DNA from: Falsiroseomonas stagni DSM 19981
GTDB taxonomy: Bacteria > Pseudomonadota > Alphaproteobacteria > Acetobacterales > Acetobacteraceae
Direction: 5' to 3'
Assembly (NCBI RefSeq): GCF_900114315.1
Contig: NZ_FOSQ01000010.1
Location: 1 to 64,000 of the forward strand
DNA length: 64,000 bases
Part shown: piece by piece, positions 16,266-25,249 of the stretch
Numbering within the stretch: position 1 is the stretch's first letter
Layout: each line of letters begins with the position of its first letter
Program-made: the position numbers and the translations under genes
Notes under the pieces: generated by a model
What the model was told of the DNA's origin: nothing
Databases searched by the model: none
Seen by the model: only the letters and a program-made list of their open reading frames with translations

Positions 16266-17743
16266 ATCGGGCGCGGCACTTCCCGCCAGGGCACCCGCGT
16301 CAGCACCACGGTGGTCAGGCCGGGGACATCCACCTCGATGATCCGGTCGGGGGTCCAGATGTCGTCGAAGCCGGCGCGGAAATGGCCGCGCGACTTCACC
16401 ACCAGCGATCGCACGGCGCGCAGATCGACGCCGAGCGATTCCACCATGCGGGGTTCCGCCAATTGCCGGCGGTTGGTCACGACGGCGACGCGCACGCCGC
16501 CGATGCGCAGCAGGGCGGTCGGCCCGGTGGAGACGCTGCGGCCGCGATAGATGCCGCGGCGGCCCACGACCTCCCCATCGGTCAATGCCTCCACCACCGC
16601 CTCGGCCTCGAAGGGCTTCGAGAAGATGTTGGTCTCGTCCCGGTTGAAGCGCGCGGTGAAGCGGGCGCCGAGGCCGAGCGCATGGGCCTCCGCCGCCAAG
16701 GCGGGGTCGTTGTGGATGCCGAAGACCGCGCCCTCCACGCCCGCCTTCACGAAGGATTCGAGGATGAAGGCGGTGTTGCCGCGCCCGCCGCCGCCGGGAT
16801 TGTCGGCGACATCGGCGAAGAGAAGGGATGGCGCCGCGGCGTCGCGCCCGGCGGCCAGCGCCATCGCCGTCGCGTCCTCCAGGCTCGTCAAATTGGTGAT
16901 CCACTTGTCGCGGGTGGACCAGATCCAGTCCGCGATCTCCTCCGCCACCTGTCGCGCCCGCGCGCCATCGGTGCGGGTGGTGACGATGACGGAAAGCCCG
17001 TTCTTCGGCGTGTCGCCCAGCGAGAAGCCGGAGGAGATGGAGACGTTCAGCACCTCATGGTCCAGGTAGCGCTGGCCGAAGGCGATGGCGTCCGCATAGG
17101 GGCCGGCGGCGGTGTTCTGGCTGGTGGCGGGCGGGATGAAGGGCAGCTTCACGAAGGCGCTGCGCGGCCGCATGCCGCCCAGCATGGCGCGCATCACGGC
17201 CGCGCATTCCGCGCCGCGCTCCGCCTGGTCCACATGCGGGTTGGTGATGTAGGACGCCAGCATGTCGGCGGCCTCCACCATCGCCCAGGACACGTTGGTG
17301 TGCAGGTCGAGCGTGCCGAGGATGGGCACGTCCGGGCCGACAGTGGCGCGGACGCGCTTCAGGAGCGTGCCATCGGGGTCCCTGTCCACCGTCGCGGTGG
17401 CGGCGCCATGCAAGGCGAGGAAGACGCCATCGAGTGGCATCGCCGCGCGCAGCCCTGCTTCCAGCCGCGCCACGACATCGTCGAAGACATCCTGGTCCAT
17501 GGGGCCGGAGGCACCGGCGGTGGCGGCGATGGTGAAGACCGGCTGCCAGGGCCGCCCCGCATCCATGGCGCGCATGAAGCCCGAAAGCCCCGCCGGCGCG
17601 CGCGGCGCGGGCTTCGCCAGGTCCGCCGCCAGCGCATCGCCTTCCAGCCAGCAGGCGGCCTCGAACTCCGCCCGCGTCGCGACCGGCGCGTGGCCGTTGC
17701 TTTCCAGCATGAAGCCGCCGAGTGCGATGCGTGGTCCGGCCAT
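16205..17743 (-). CDS. M81 family metallopeptidase (microcystinase C-like, MlrC)
   Basis: 512 aa, the full family length. DUF1485/MlrC N-terminal domain with 'RIALGGFMLESNGHAP' (family 'GGF..E...F.P' opening), 'LDGVFLALHGAA', 'ILGTLDLHTNVS' (zinc-binding Asp/His) and 'ITNPHVDQAERG' (His-x-Asp). The C-terminal domain follows, with 'FADVADNPGGGGRGNTAFIL' and 'GIHNDPALAAEA'. Family members are zinc peptidases acting on linear or cyclic small peptides and related amides; most homologues outside microcystin degraders have unknown substrates. It is divergent from an oligopeptide-type binding protein, which fits a role in using imported peptides. The start at 17743 is the first Met of the conserved N-terminus. 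Confidence 0.88.
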   Translation of the reverse strand: MAGPRIALGGFMLESNGHAPVATRAEFEAACWLEGDALAADLAKPAPRAPAGLSGFMRAMDAGRPWQPVFTIAATAGASGPMDQDVFDDVVARLEAGLRAAMPLDGVFLALHGAATATVDRDPDGTLLKRVRATVGPDVPILGTLDLHTNVSWAMVEAADMLASYITNPHVDQAERGAECAAVMRAMLGGMRPRSAFVKLPFIPPATSQNTAAGPYADAIAFGQRYLDHEVLNVSISSGFSLGDTPKNGLSVIVTTRTDGARARQVAEEIADWIWSTRDKWITNLTSLEDATAMALAAGRDAAAPSLLFADVADNPGGGGRGNTAFILESFVKAGVEGAVFGIHNDPALAAEAHALGLGARFTARFNRDETNIFSKPFEAEAVVEALTDGEVVGRRGIYRGRSVSTGPTALLRIGGVRVAVVTNRRQLAEPRMVESLGVDLRAVRSLVVKSRGHFRAGFDDIWTPDRIIEVDVPGLTTVVLTRVPWREVPRPIYPLDPAMDWKAGGASLRGD

Positions 17744-17844
17744 GGCGCGTTTCCCCCTGAAGCGCGGAAAGCCTATGGCCGTGGCGCTGGCGCGTCCATG
17801 CGCGGCCGGGCAGGATGGGGGCGGGGCGACGGGAGGCCCGCACC

Positions 17845-19389
17845 ATGAAGAAGACCATCATCGCCGCGGCGATGCTCGCTTTCGGCGCGAATGCCGTGAC
17901 CGCGCAGAACCTGACCATCGCGACCAGCCTGTCGCTGAACACGATGGACCCGCATTTCTTCAACGGCTTCCCCGCGGGATCCGCGCATCCGCAGATCTGG
18001 GACGCGCTGACGGAGATCGACGAGAATTTGCAGGTGAAGCCGGGCCTCGCCACCGCCTGGCGGCTGATCGACGCCAATACCTGGGAGTTCGACCTCCGCC
18101 CCGGCGTGCGCTTCCATGACGGCACGCCCTTCACGGCGGCCGACATCACCGCGACCTTCGCGCGCGTGCCCAATGTGCAGAACAGCCCCGCGCTGTTCAC
18201 CAGCTTCATCCGGGCGGTGAGGGAGGTGACGGTGGTGAACGACACCACCATCCGCATCACCACCTCCACCCCGACCGCGACGCTGCCGGGCGACCTGGCC
18301 CGCGTGCTGCTGGTGGCGGCGCGGGATGCCGGGCAGACGACCAGCGAGTTCAACGCCGGCCGCGTGAATGGCACCGGCCCCTATCGCTTCGCGGGCTATG
18401 TGAACAGCGAAAGCCTGGCGCTGACGCGCAACGACGCGCATTGGGGCCCGCGCGCGGCCTGGGGCAACGTCACGATCCGCACCATCGCGCGGGACCCGTC
18501 CCGCGTCGCGGCGCTGCTGGCCGGCGATGTCGATGCGATCGACCAGGTGCCGACGGGCGACAAGGCGCGCATCGCCGCCGATCCGCGCTTCCGGCTGTTC
18601 AGCGGCCCCGCCGCCGTCGTGCACTACATCGCGCTGGACAGTGCCCGGCCGGAAAGCCCCTTCGTGACGGGGCGGGATGGCACGCCGGTGCGCAACCCGC
18701 TGATGGATGTCCGCGTCCGCCAGGCGCTGTCCATGGCGATCGACCGGAACGCCATCGTGACCCGCCTGATGGAAGGCAGCGCGACGCCGGCCAGCCAGTT
18801 CCTGCCCAACACCATCGATGGCACCAGCCCCAACCTCCGCCCCACCCCGCATGACCCCGCCCGCGCCCGCGCCCTGCTGGCGGAGGCCGGCTTTCCCCAG
18901 GGCTTCCGCCTGACGCTGCACGCCACGACGGACCGCTACCCGAAGGATGAGCAGGTGGCCCAGGCCATCGCGCAGATGTGGAACCGCGCCGGCATCCAGG
19001 CCTCCGTCGCCGGCGTCGCGGGCCAGGTCTTCTTCACGGAGGCGACGCGCCAGGCCTATTCCGCCTTCATCGCTCAATACGGCACCAACGAAGCCGGGGA
19101 GGGCCCCCGCGCCGTGGTGCACAGCTTCGAGGCCGGGCGCGGCTACGGCAACGCCAACCGCACGCGCTACTCCAACCCCCGCGTGGATGCGCTGATCCAG
19201 GACGCGATGGCCGAGATCGACCCGGGCCGCCGGCGCGCGAAGCTGCACACCGCGATCGATGCGGCCTTCGAGGATGTGGCCCTGATCCCGGTCTTCCATC
19301 CCTCCTGGGACTTTGCCGCCAAGCGGGGCATCACCATCACCAGCCGGCCGGAGCGCCGCTTCAACGCGCTGATGATGCGGCCGGATTAG
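17845..19389 (+). CDS. ABC transporter substrate-binding protein, family 5 (peptide/nickel type)
   Basis: 514 aa. The start at ATG 17845 gives a clean Sec signal (residues 1-20, MKKTIIAAAMLAF.., cleavage after 'VTA'). Typical SBP_bac_5 segments: 'PHFFNGFPAGSAHPQIWDALTEID', 'PGLATAWRLIDANTWEFDLRPGVRFHDGTPFTAADI', 'NGTGPYRF', 'VRQALSMAIDRNAIV', 'LLAEAGFPQGFRLTL' and 'VAQAIAQMWNRAGI'. It binds di/oligopeptides or other small ligands in the periplasm for an ABC importer, but no permease or ATPase is beside it (orphan receptor). Divergent from the M81 peptidase across 101 bases. GGGAGG lies 13 bases before the start. Confidence 0.85.
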   Translation: MKKTIIAAAMLAFGANAVTAQNLTIATSLSLNTMDPHFFNGFPAGSAHPQIWDALTEIDENLQVKPGLATAWRLIDANTWEFDLRPGVRFHDGTPFTAADITATFARVPNVQNSPALFTSFIRAVREVTVVNDTTIRITTSTPTATLPGDLARVLLVAARDAGQTTSEFNAGRVNGTGPYRFAGYVNSESLALTRNDAHWGPRAAWGNVTIRTIARDPSRVAALLAGDVDAIDQVPTGDKARIAADPRFRLFSGPAAVVHYIALDSARPESPFVTGRDGTPVRNPLMDVRVRQALSMAIDRNAIVTRLMEGSATPASQFLPNTIDGTSPNLRPTPHDPARARALLAEAGFPQGFRLTLHATTDRYPKDEQVAQAIAQMWNRAGIQASVAGVAGQVFFTEATRQAYSAFIAQYGTNEAGEGPRAVVHSFEAGRGYGNANRTRYSNPRVDALIQDAMAEIDPGRRRAKLHTAIDAAFEDVALIPVFHPSWDFAAKRGITITSRPERRFNALMMRPD

Positions 19390-19488
19390 GCGCCGCCTGC
19401 CCGATCCGGCGGCGGATTCGTTCCGGGGCTGCGTCGCCGCGCGATTCCGTGCTGGCGCCGCCCCGCTTCGCAGGTGCAGCATCGGGCC

Positions 19489-22281
19489 ATGCCCGACGTC
19501 CAAGCCCCCGCGCCTGATCCCGTCGCCGAAACCCTGGCCGACCTCCTGGCGCGCCTGAAGGAGGCGCGGGAGGCCGCCGCCACCGACCCCTTCGGCGACC
19601 CCGTGCTGCTGATGGCCCTCGCCATCAGCCGACGCCTGGATGATGGCAGGCTGGACGCGCCCGCCATCGCCGCGCTGATCGGCCGGATCGCTGATGATGC
19701 CGCGGCGGAACGCGCGCAGCGCCTGGCGAATTACGTCGGCATCGGCCGCGCCGGCGGGCTGGATGCGCTGGCGGCGCGGCTGGTGCGGCCCGATCCCGAT
19801 GACAGCCCCGTGCCCTTCGCCGCCTATCGGGAGGCGGTGGAGCGGCCGCGCTTCGCGGCCGTGTTCACGGCGCACCCCACCTTCTCCCTGCCCCCCGGCA
19901 CCAATGCCGCGGTGGCCGCGGCGGCATCGGGCGGCACCATGCCGCGCGGCCTGGCGCATCGCCCGGCGGCGCCGACACTCACGGAGGAATTCGTCCAGGC
20001 CGCCGCCGCCATCGCCCGCGGGCGGGATGCGCTGGATGAACTGGCTGCCGCGCTGCTGTTGGCGGCGCAGGGGGTCTGGGGCGATCGCTGGCAGCAGCTG
20101 CGGCCCTCGCCCGTGCTGCTCTCGACCTGGGTCGGCTACGACACGGATGGCCGTACCGATATCGGCTGGTGGGACACGATCGGGCTGCGGCTGACGATGA
20201 AGCGGCTGCAGTTGCAGCGCCTGGCCGCGCAGCTTTCGCCGCTGGGTGACGGCGTCGCTGCCCTGGCGGCCCGCGTGCTGCTGGCCGAACAGGCGGTGGC
20301 GGCGCAGCTGGAAGCCCTGCCGAGCGGCCCGAAGCCCGATGAGGTCCAGGCCTTCGCCGCCGTGCTGGTCGGGCGGCGCGACGATGCGCTGGTCGATCCC
20401 GCGCCGCTGCTGGCGCTGTTCCCCGCCGCCATGGCGGCCGCGCCGGATGATGCCACGCGCCTGAAGCTCGCCGTCGCGCGCGCGGGTCTGGCCGCGCATG
20501 GGCTGGCGCTGGCGCATACCCACACGCGCCTCAACGCCAGCCAGATCCACAACGCGCTGCGCCAGCGCCTCGGCCTCACCGCCGCGCCGGATGACATGGC
20601 CAGCCGCCGCGGCCTGCTCACGCAGATCAACCAGGCGCTGGCGGAGGTCGAGGCCCAGCCTGTCGATTTCGGCGCGCTGCTGGCGGAACAGGCCTCCGCC
20701 GCCAAGCTGATGATGACGGTGGCGCAGATCACCAAGCATGTGGATGCCTCCCAGCCCGTGCGCTTCCTGATCGCGGAGACGGAGACGGGCTACACGCTGC
20801 TCGGCGCGCTGTGGCTGGCGAAGCGCCTCGGCATCGCGGAGCGGATCGAGATCTCGCCCTTGTTCGAGACGGCGGAGGCGCTGGAGCGCGGCGACCGGGT
20901 GGTGGAGGAAGCACTCCGCAGCCCGCATTTCCGCGACTACCTGCGCGCCCATGGCAGGCTCTGCCTGCAATTCGGCTATTCCGATTCCGGCCGCTATGTC
21001 GGCCAGCTTCCCGCGAGCTACCTGGCGGAACGGCTCAAGCTGCGGCTGGCGGACCAGTTGCGGCGGCATGGGCTGGCGGATCTCGAACTCGTGCTGTTCG
21101 ACACGCATGGGGAGAGCATCGGCCGCGGCGGGCATCCGGACAGCCTGGCGGATCGCCTCGACTACCTCTCGCCGCCCCAGGCGCGGGCGGCGCTGACCAA
21201 GGTGGGCCTCAAGCTGCGGGAGGAGAGCAGCTTCCAGGGCGGCGATGGCTACCTGCTGTTCGGCACGCCCCAACTCGCCGCCGCCACCATCGCCCGCATC
21301 GCGGAACATGCCTTCGCGGAGCCCGAGGGCGAGCCCGACCCGATCTATGCCGAGAGCGATTGGGCCGCGGATTTCTTCGCCACCATCCGGCGGGAGATGC
21401 AGGAGCTGGTCGAGGACCCCGGCTATGCCGCGCTGCTCGGCGCCTTCGGACCGGGGCTGCTGGACCGCACGGGTTCACGCCCCGCCGCGCGGCAATCGGA
21501 CATGGGCGGCCCTTCGCGCATCAGCCATCCGAGCCAGCTTCGCGCCATCCCGAACAACGCCATCCTCCAGCAGATGGGCTGGCTGGCGAATACGCTGCAC
21601 GGGCTGGGCGCGGCGGCGGCGGCCAACCCCGATGCCTTCGCGGACCTCCGCGCGCGCAGCCCCCGCTTTGCCCGCGCGCTCGCCATGGCCGCGCGGGCGG
21701 CGGCGAGTTCCGACATCGGCGTGCTGCGCGCGGCGGTGGATACGCTGGACCCCGGCCCCTGGCTGGACCGCGCCGGCGCCACCCAGCGCCCGGGGCGGCG
21801 GGAGGAGTTGATGGCGGTGGCGGAGGCGCTGGAGAAGCTCGACCTCTCCGCCGTCGTCGTCCGCATGTTCCGGCGGCTGCAGGCGGACCACCTGGCGCTG
21901 CGCGCCGCCTGGCCGGACCTGCCGCGGATGCCGGACCGCCTGGTGCTGCTGCATGCGCTGCGCCTGGCGCTGATCCACCGCATCTGGCTGCTGGCCGTCG
22001 CGCTGCCGGAATTCAGCCCGCGGCATGGCGCGACGCGCGACAGCCTGGTGGCGGGCATCCTGCAACTCGACGTCGAGCGCGCGCTGAAACTGCTGGCGGA
22101 GGTCTTCCCGGCCAATCCCGACCCGTCATCCGGCCTCGATTTCCATGAGCCGGCGCCGGAACGCACGAGCAATTCCTACGCGGCGGAACACGCGACGCTG
22201 TTCCACCCGATGGGGCAGCTCTTCGCCCTGGTCCGCGAATGCAGCGCGGCCATCGTGCATGAGGTCGGCGCCTTTGGCTGA
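19489..22281 (+). CDS. ppc: Phosphoenolpyruvate carboxylase
   Basis: 930 aa, the usual size. Anaplerotic enzyme making oxaloacetate from PEP and bicarbonate in the cytosol. The catalytic histidine lies in 'VFTAHPT' (His129, equal to E. coli His138), and the PEP/CO2-site segments appear as 'LQFGYSDSGRYVG' and 'THGESIGRGGHP' instead of the E. coli-type 'SYSDSNKDGG' and 'RGGTVGRGGGP'. That places it in the divergent PEPC group found in many alphaproteobacteria (recalled, not searched). ATG 19489 was preferred to GTG 19474 because it starts at the ordinary MPDVQ.. N-terminus. The TGA abuts the stop codon of the convergent lipoprotein gene with no bases between. Confidence 0.88.
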   Translation: MPDVQAPAPDPVAETLADLLARLKEAREAAATDPFGDPVLLMALAISRRLDDGRLDAPAIAALIGRIADDAAAERAQRLANYVGIGRAGGLDALAARLVRPDPDDSPVPFAAYREAVERPRFAAVFTAHPTFSLPPGTNAAVAAAASGGTMPRGLAHRPAAPTLTEEFVQAAAAIARGRDALDELAAALLLAAQGVWGDRWQQLRPSPVLLSTWVGYDTDGRTDIGWWDTIGLRLTMKRLQLQRLAAQLSPLGDGVAALAARVLLAEQAVAAQLEALPSGPKPDEVQAFAAVLVGRRDDALVDPAPLLALFPAAMAAAPDDATRLKLAVARAGLAAHGLALAHTHTRLNASQIHNALRQRLGLTAAPDDMASRRGLLTQINQALAEVEAQPVDFGALLAEQASAAKLMMTVAQITKHVDASQPVRFLIAETETGYTLLGALWLAKRLGIAERIEISPLFETAEALERGDRVVEEALRSPHFRDYLRAHGRLCLQFGYSDSGRYVGQLPASYLAERLKLRLADQLRRHGLADLELVLFDTHGESIGRGGHPDSLADRLDYLSPPQARAALTKVGLKLREESSFQGGDGYLLFGTPQLAAATIARIAEHAFAEPEGEPDPIYAESDWAADFFATIRREMQELVEDPGYAALLGAFGPGLLDRTGSRPAARQSDMGGPSRISHPSQLRAIPNNAILQQMGWLANTLHGLGAAAAANPDAFADLRARSPRFARALAMAARAAASSDIGVLRAAVDTLDPGPWLDRAGATQRPGRREELMAVAEALEKLDLSAVVVRMFRRLQADHLALRAAWPDLPRMPDRLVLLHALRLALIHRIWLLAVALPEFSPRHGATRDSLVAGILQLDVERALKLLAEVFPANPDPSSGLDFHEPAPERTSNSYAAEHATLFHPMGQLFALVRECSAAIVHEVGAFG

Positions 22282-22680
22282 TCAGAAGCCGAGGCACACT
22301 GACTGGGTCGTGACCATCACGCTCTCCTGCCGGAACCGCTCCCGGTAGGTGGCGATGACGGGGGCAAGGCGCCGCTGCGCCTCCGCCGCATCGCCGTTCG
22401 GCAGCGCCACGACCAGGACCTTGCTGCGCTGGCGGCTGATGGTGCCGCTGCGCCCGCGCCACTGGCCGGCGCCGTCCAGCACGGTCAGGCCATCGGGGAA
22501 GGCGGGTGTCACGGCGTCATCCATGAAGCGGGCCCAGGCGGCGTCGGTGACGATCTCCTCGCCGCCCGAGGTCCGGCCGAAATAGGCGCTGGCGAGCGTG
22601 GCCGGCCCGAGCCCGGGCGGACATGGTGGGTGCGCCGCGCATCCGGCGAGGAACAGCAGGGGAAGGATGGCGTGGCGCAT
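22282..22680 (-). CDS. DUF3574 family lipoprotein
   Basis: 132 aa. Signal peptide with lipobox 'FLAGC' (Cys14), so probably lipid-anchored. The mature part has 'YFGRTSGGEEIVTDAAWARFMDDAVTPAFPDGLTVLDGAGQWRG' elements (a Gly-Arg near the start, then 'W..F....VTP.FP.GLTV.D..GQW') that mark DUF3574, and 'RSKVLVVALP' follows. Function unknown. It lies 10 bases downstream of the MFS gene on the same strand. Upstream in the same direction are the small exporter, GT2 and methyltransferase genes, so it could be the last gene of that transcript. Confidence 0.8.
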   Translation of the reverse strand: MRHAILPLLFLAGCAAHPPCPPGLGPATLASAYFGRTSGGEEIVTDAAWARFMDDAVTPAFPDGLTVLDGAGQWRGRSGTISRQRSKVLVVALPNGDAAEAQRRLAPVIATYRERFRQESVMVTTQSVCLGF

Positions 22681-22690
22681 GGCGCGCAGC

Positions 22691-23860
22691 CTACAACCCC
22701 CGCGCGGCGCGGCGAAGCATCAGGAAGCCGCCGAAGCAGATCGCGGCGATGATGGGCAGCGCGACATCGGCGCCCGTGTTCAGCAGCAGCGGCGCGAACA
22801 TCACCGGCGCCACCGCCATGGCGAAGGTGACGGGCGCCATCACCTTGCCCGCCACCGTCGCATAGCCATCGGTGCCATGCAGTTCGATCAGCGTGGCCGG
22901 GCGCATCACGCTCATCACGCCCGAGGCCAGCCCGTAGCACAGCACGAAGACCGGCACGGTGACCGCGGCGCCGAGCCCCGGCGCCAGCACATGCCCGATC
23001 AGCGGCAGCAGGATGGAAGCCGGCATGGCCAGCAGCGCGATGGAGGCCAGCGTCATGGCCCGCAGCCGCGCCCCGCCCACGAAGTCGAACAGCCGGGCCG
23101 CCACCTGGGCCGGGCCGGCGAGGGAGGCCCAGAAGATGGCGCTGCCGCGATCCATGCCCAGCGCCTCCACCACCGCCACCATGTTCGCCAGCAGCGAAGA
23201 GCCCACCAGCACCTGCACCGTGAGCGCGGCGGACAGCCATCGCAGCCGGGGCGACAGGCGGGGGGCGGGGCCGCGCGGCGCCCTCTCCCGGCTGCCGCGG
23301 GGCACCAGCGTGGCATGCAGCGGCAGCGCCACCAGCAGGTGCGATGCCGCCGCGCCCAGCACCGCCACGCGCCAGCCCCAATGCGCTTCCGCCCAGGCAA
23401 GGGCGGGCCAGGCGACGGCGGCGGCGAGGCCGGAGATGGCGGCCAGCGCCGCGATCCGCTTGCGCGCGCCATCGGCACCGAGCGTCGCCAGCGCGGCGTT
23501 GCTGGCCTCCGACAGCGTCATGGCGGCGGCGATGCCCAGCACGAGGCAGGCCAGCAGCGCCATCACGGCGCCGGGCGAAGCCGCGAGCATCGCCAGCCCG
23601 GCGGCGTAGAAGAGCGATCCCGCCACCATCACCGCGCGCGGCCCGCGCCGGTCGATCAGCCGCCCGACCCGCGGCGCCAGCAATCCCGCCAGGCCGAGCT
23701 GGATGGCGACGATGAGGAAGCTGGCGCCGGCGGGCAGGCCGAGGTCGCGTTCCATCGCCACGCCCAGCACGCCCGGCAGGAAGTAGCCGGTCCCCCAGCC
23801 CAGGATGAGGGATACGCCAAGCGCGGTGACGACAGCCCAGCCCGGGGCGGCCGGCTTCAC
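22691..23860 (-). CDS. MFS transporter
   Basis: 389 aa with about 12 hydrophobic helices. Typical major-facilitator features: 'GRLIDRRGPRAVMVAG' (the loop 2-3 motif G-x-L-x-D-R-x-G-x-R) after helix 2, a Gly/Ala-rich helix 5 and a second half beginning near residue 210. The start is GTG at 23860, forming a GTGA overlap with the stop of the small EamA-like gene upstream, so the two are translationally coupled. The substrate cannot be assigned. The coupling to a polyprenyl-sugar glycosyltransferase block suggests export of a cell-envelope precursor, but a simple efflux pump is equally possible. Confidence 0.8.
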   Translation of the reverse strand: MKPAAPGWAVVTALGVSLILGWGTGYFLPGVLGVAMERDLGLPAGASFLIVAIQLGLAGLLAPRVGRLIDRRGPRAVMVAGSLFYAAGLAMLAASPGAVMALLACLVLGIAAAMTLSEASNAALATLGADGARKRIAALAAISGLAAAVAWPALAWAEAHWGWRVAVLGAAASHLLVALPLHATLVPRGSRERAPRGPAPRLSPRLRWLSAALTVQVLVGSSLLANMVAVVEALGMDRGSAIFWASLAGPAQVAARLFDFVGGARLRAMTLASIALLAMPASILLPLIGHVLAPGLGAAVTVPVFVLCYGLASGVMSVMRPATLIELHGTDGYATVAGKVMAPVTFAMAVAPVMFAPLLLNTGADVALPIIAAICFGGFLMLRRAARGL

Positions 23861-24207
23861 GCAGTCGTGGCGAGCAGCAACACGCCCGCGGAGATCAGCC
23901 CGATCGCTGCCAGCTTCTGCGCGCCGAGGCTTTCCCCGAACACCGCCCAGCCGATGATGGCGATGACGACATAGCTCGCCGCCGTGCAGGGCAGCGCCAC
24001 GCTCATCGGGATCTTCCGCAGCGCGATGATGTAGAGCAGCGCGGCACCGCCATAGGCGCCAAGCCCGATGATGGTCTGCCAGCGGAAGAGCTGGTCGAAG
24101 AAGCCTGTCTCCGCCGCGACGGAGCCGGAGGCGCCGGCCTTGAGCAGCACCTGGCCGACCAGCGAGGTGGTGATCGCGGCGGCGAGCGTGATCCAGGCGC
24201 TCAGCAT
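23857..24207 (-). CDS. Small EamA/SMR-like four-helix membrane protein (ArnE/ArnF-like)
   Basis: 116 aa with four hydrophobic helices, half the size of a full EamA protein. The first helix carries 'SLVGQVLLKAGA' (the 'K' of small multidrug resistance and ArnE/F half-transporters), and 'LRKIPMSVALPCTAASYVVIAIIGWAVFGESLGAQKLAAIGLI' matches EamA helices 3-4. Such proteins work as dimers. Placed 25 bases downstream of an undecaprenyl-phosphate-type glycosyltransferase, it is most simply a flippase for the lipid-linked sugar, as ArnE/ArnF or GtrA are in other systems (inference). Confidence 0.75.
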   Translation of the reverse strand: MLSAWITLAAAITTSLVGQVLLKAGASGSVAAETGFFDQLFRWQTIIGLGAYGGAALLYIIALRKIPMSVALPCTAASYVVIAIIGWAVFGESLGAQKLAAIGLISAGVLLLATTA

Positions 24208-24232
24208 GGGGGCAGCCCCTCCCGCTCCGCCG

Positions 24233-25249
24233 TCACGAGACCACGCGCACCCGGTTCGCCTCCGCGGCCGGGGCAGCCTCGGACTCCGCCTCCGCGGCCG
24301 GCATCACCTCCCTCACCACGCCCTGCGGCTTGCCATTGGCCGAGAGGAAGGCGCGGCCGACATATTCGCCGAGCACGCCGAGGATCAGGAACTGCACGCC
24401 GGAGACCAGCAGCACCACCGTCATCATCGAGGCCCAGCCGGACGGCGTCTCCCCGCTCAGCCCCTCGAAGATCACCACGGCGGCGGCGACCAGGCCGAGC
24501 ACGCCCATGGCGGCGCCGGCCAGGATCGCGAGCCGCAGCGGCAGGACGGAGAAGTTGGTGGCGAGGTTCAGCCACAGCAGCACGAGGCGCTTCAGCGTGT
24601 AGTTGGAACGGCCTTCCGCCCGCGGCAGGTGCTTCACCTCGATGCTGTCGAGGCGTTGCGTCACCTGCATCAGCAGCCCGTCCACATAGGGGTAGGGGCC
24701 GCTGTATTTCGCGACTTCGCGCACCGCCAGCGCCGACATGCAGCGGAAGGAGGAGAGGTAGAGGCCCTTCGGCTTGTCCAGCAGCAGGTCCGCCACGCCA
24801 TTGGCGAAGCGGCTGCCGAGGTTGCGCCAGCCCTCATGTTCCTTCTTCGCGTAGCGCGTGTAGACCACGTCCCAGCCGCCGAGGCGGGCGTGGTCGTACA
24901 GGCGGATCACCTCCTCCGGCGGGTTCTGGAGGTCGTCATCCATGGTGATGACATAGGCGCCGCGGGCATGGCGCAGCCCGGTCATCACCGCGTTGTGCTC
25001 GCCGAAGTTGCGGGCGTGCTCGATGTAGGTGAGCGGCACGGTCGCGGTGCGCTGGAGCTTGCGGCAGACCTCCCCCGAATTGTCGGGGCTGCCGTCATTG
25101 ACCAGGACGATCTCGATGCCGCCGGCGGGGCGCAGCGCGGACAGCGCTTCCACCAGCGCGCCGACGGTGGTGGCGCCGCGATAGACGGGCACCACGATCG
25201 AAAGGCCGACCGGGCGGCCGGTCACGTCAGTCATCTCTTCGGTCTCCAT
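24233..25249 (-). CDS. GT2 polyprenyl-phosphate glycosyltransferase (ArnC/GtrB/DPM1-like)
   Basis: 338 aa from ATG 25249 (GTG 25252 is also possible). N-terminal GT-A domain: 'LSIVVPVYRGATTV', 'EIVLVNDGSPDNS', the 'EHARNFGEHNAVMTGL' block and 'VITMDDDLQNPPEEVIRLYD', where the acidic DDDLQ motif binds metal and sugar nucleotide. Two C-terminal membrane helices (about 240-262 and 278-300) follow, with 'VGRAF' after the last, as in GtrB and ArnC. The family moves a sugar from a nucleotide onto polyprenyl phosphate at the inner face of the membrane. The start overlaps the methyltransferase stop (TGATG), indicating one operon. Confidence 0.85.
   Translation of the reverse strand: METEEMTDVTGRPVGLSIVVPVYRGATTVGALVEALSALRPAGGIEIVLVNDGSPDNSGEVCRKLQRTATVPLTYIEHARNFGEHNAVMTGLRHARGAYVITMDDDLQNPPEEVIRLYDHARLGGWDVVYTRYAKKEHEGWRNLGSRFANGVADLLLDKPKGLYLSSFRCMSALAVREVAKYSGPYPYVDGLLMQVTQRLDSIEVKHLPRAEGRSNYTLKRLVLLWLNLATNFSVLPLRLAILAGAAMGVLGLVAAAVVIFEGLSGETPSGWASMMTVVLLVSGVQFLILGVLGEYVGRAFLSANGKPQGVVREVMPAAEAESEAAPAAEANRVRVVS

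Noticed and set aside
17773-21309. Open frame of over 1100 codons on the minus strand
   Set aside because: It runs antisense to the binding protein and PEP carboxylase genes, is rich in Arg/Gly/His/Gln as expected for antisense of a high-G+C gene, and has no domain.
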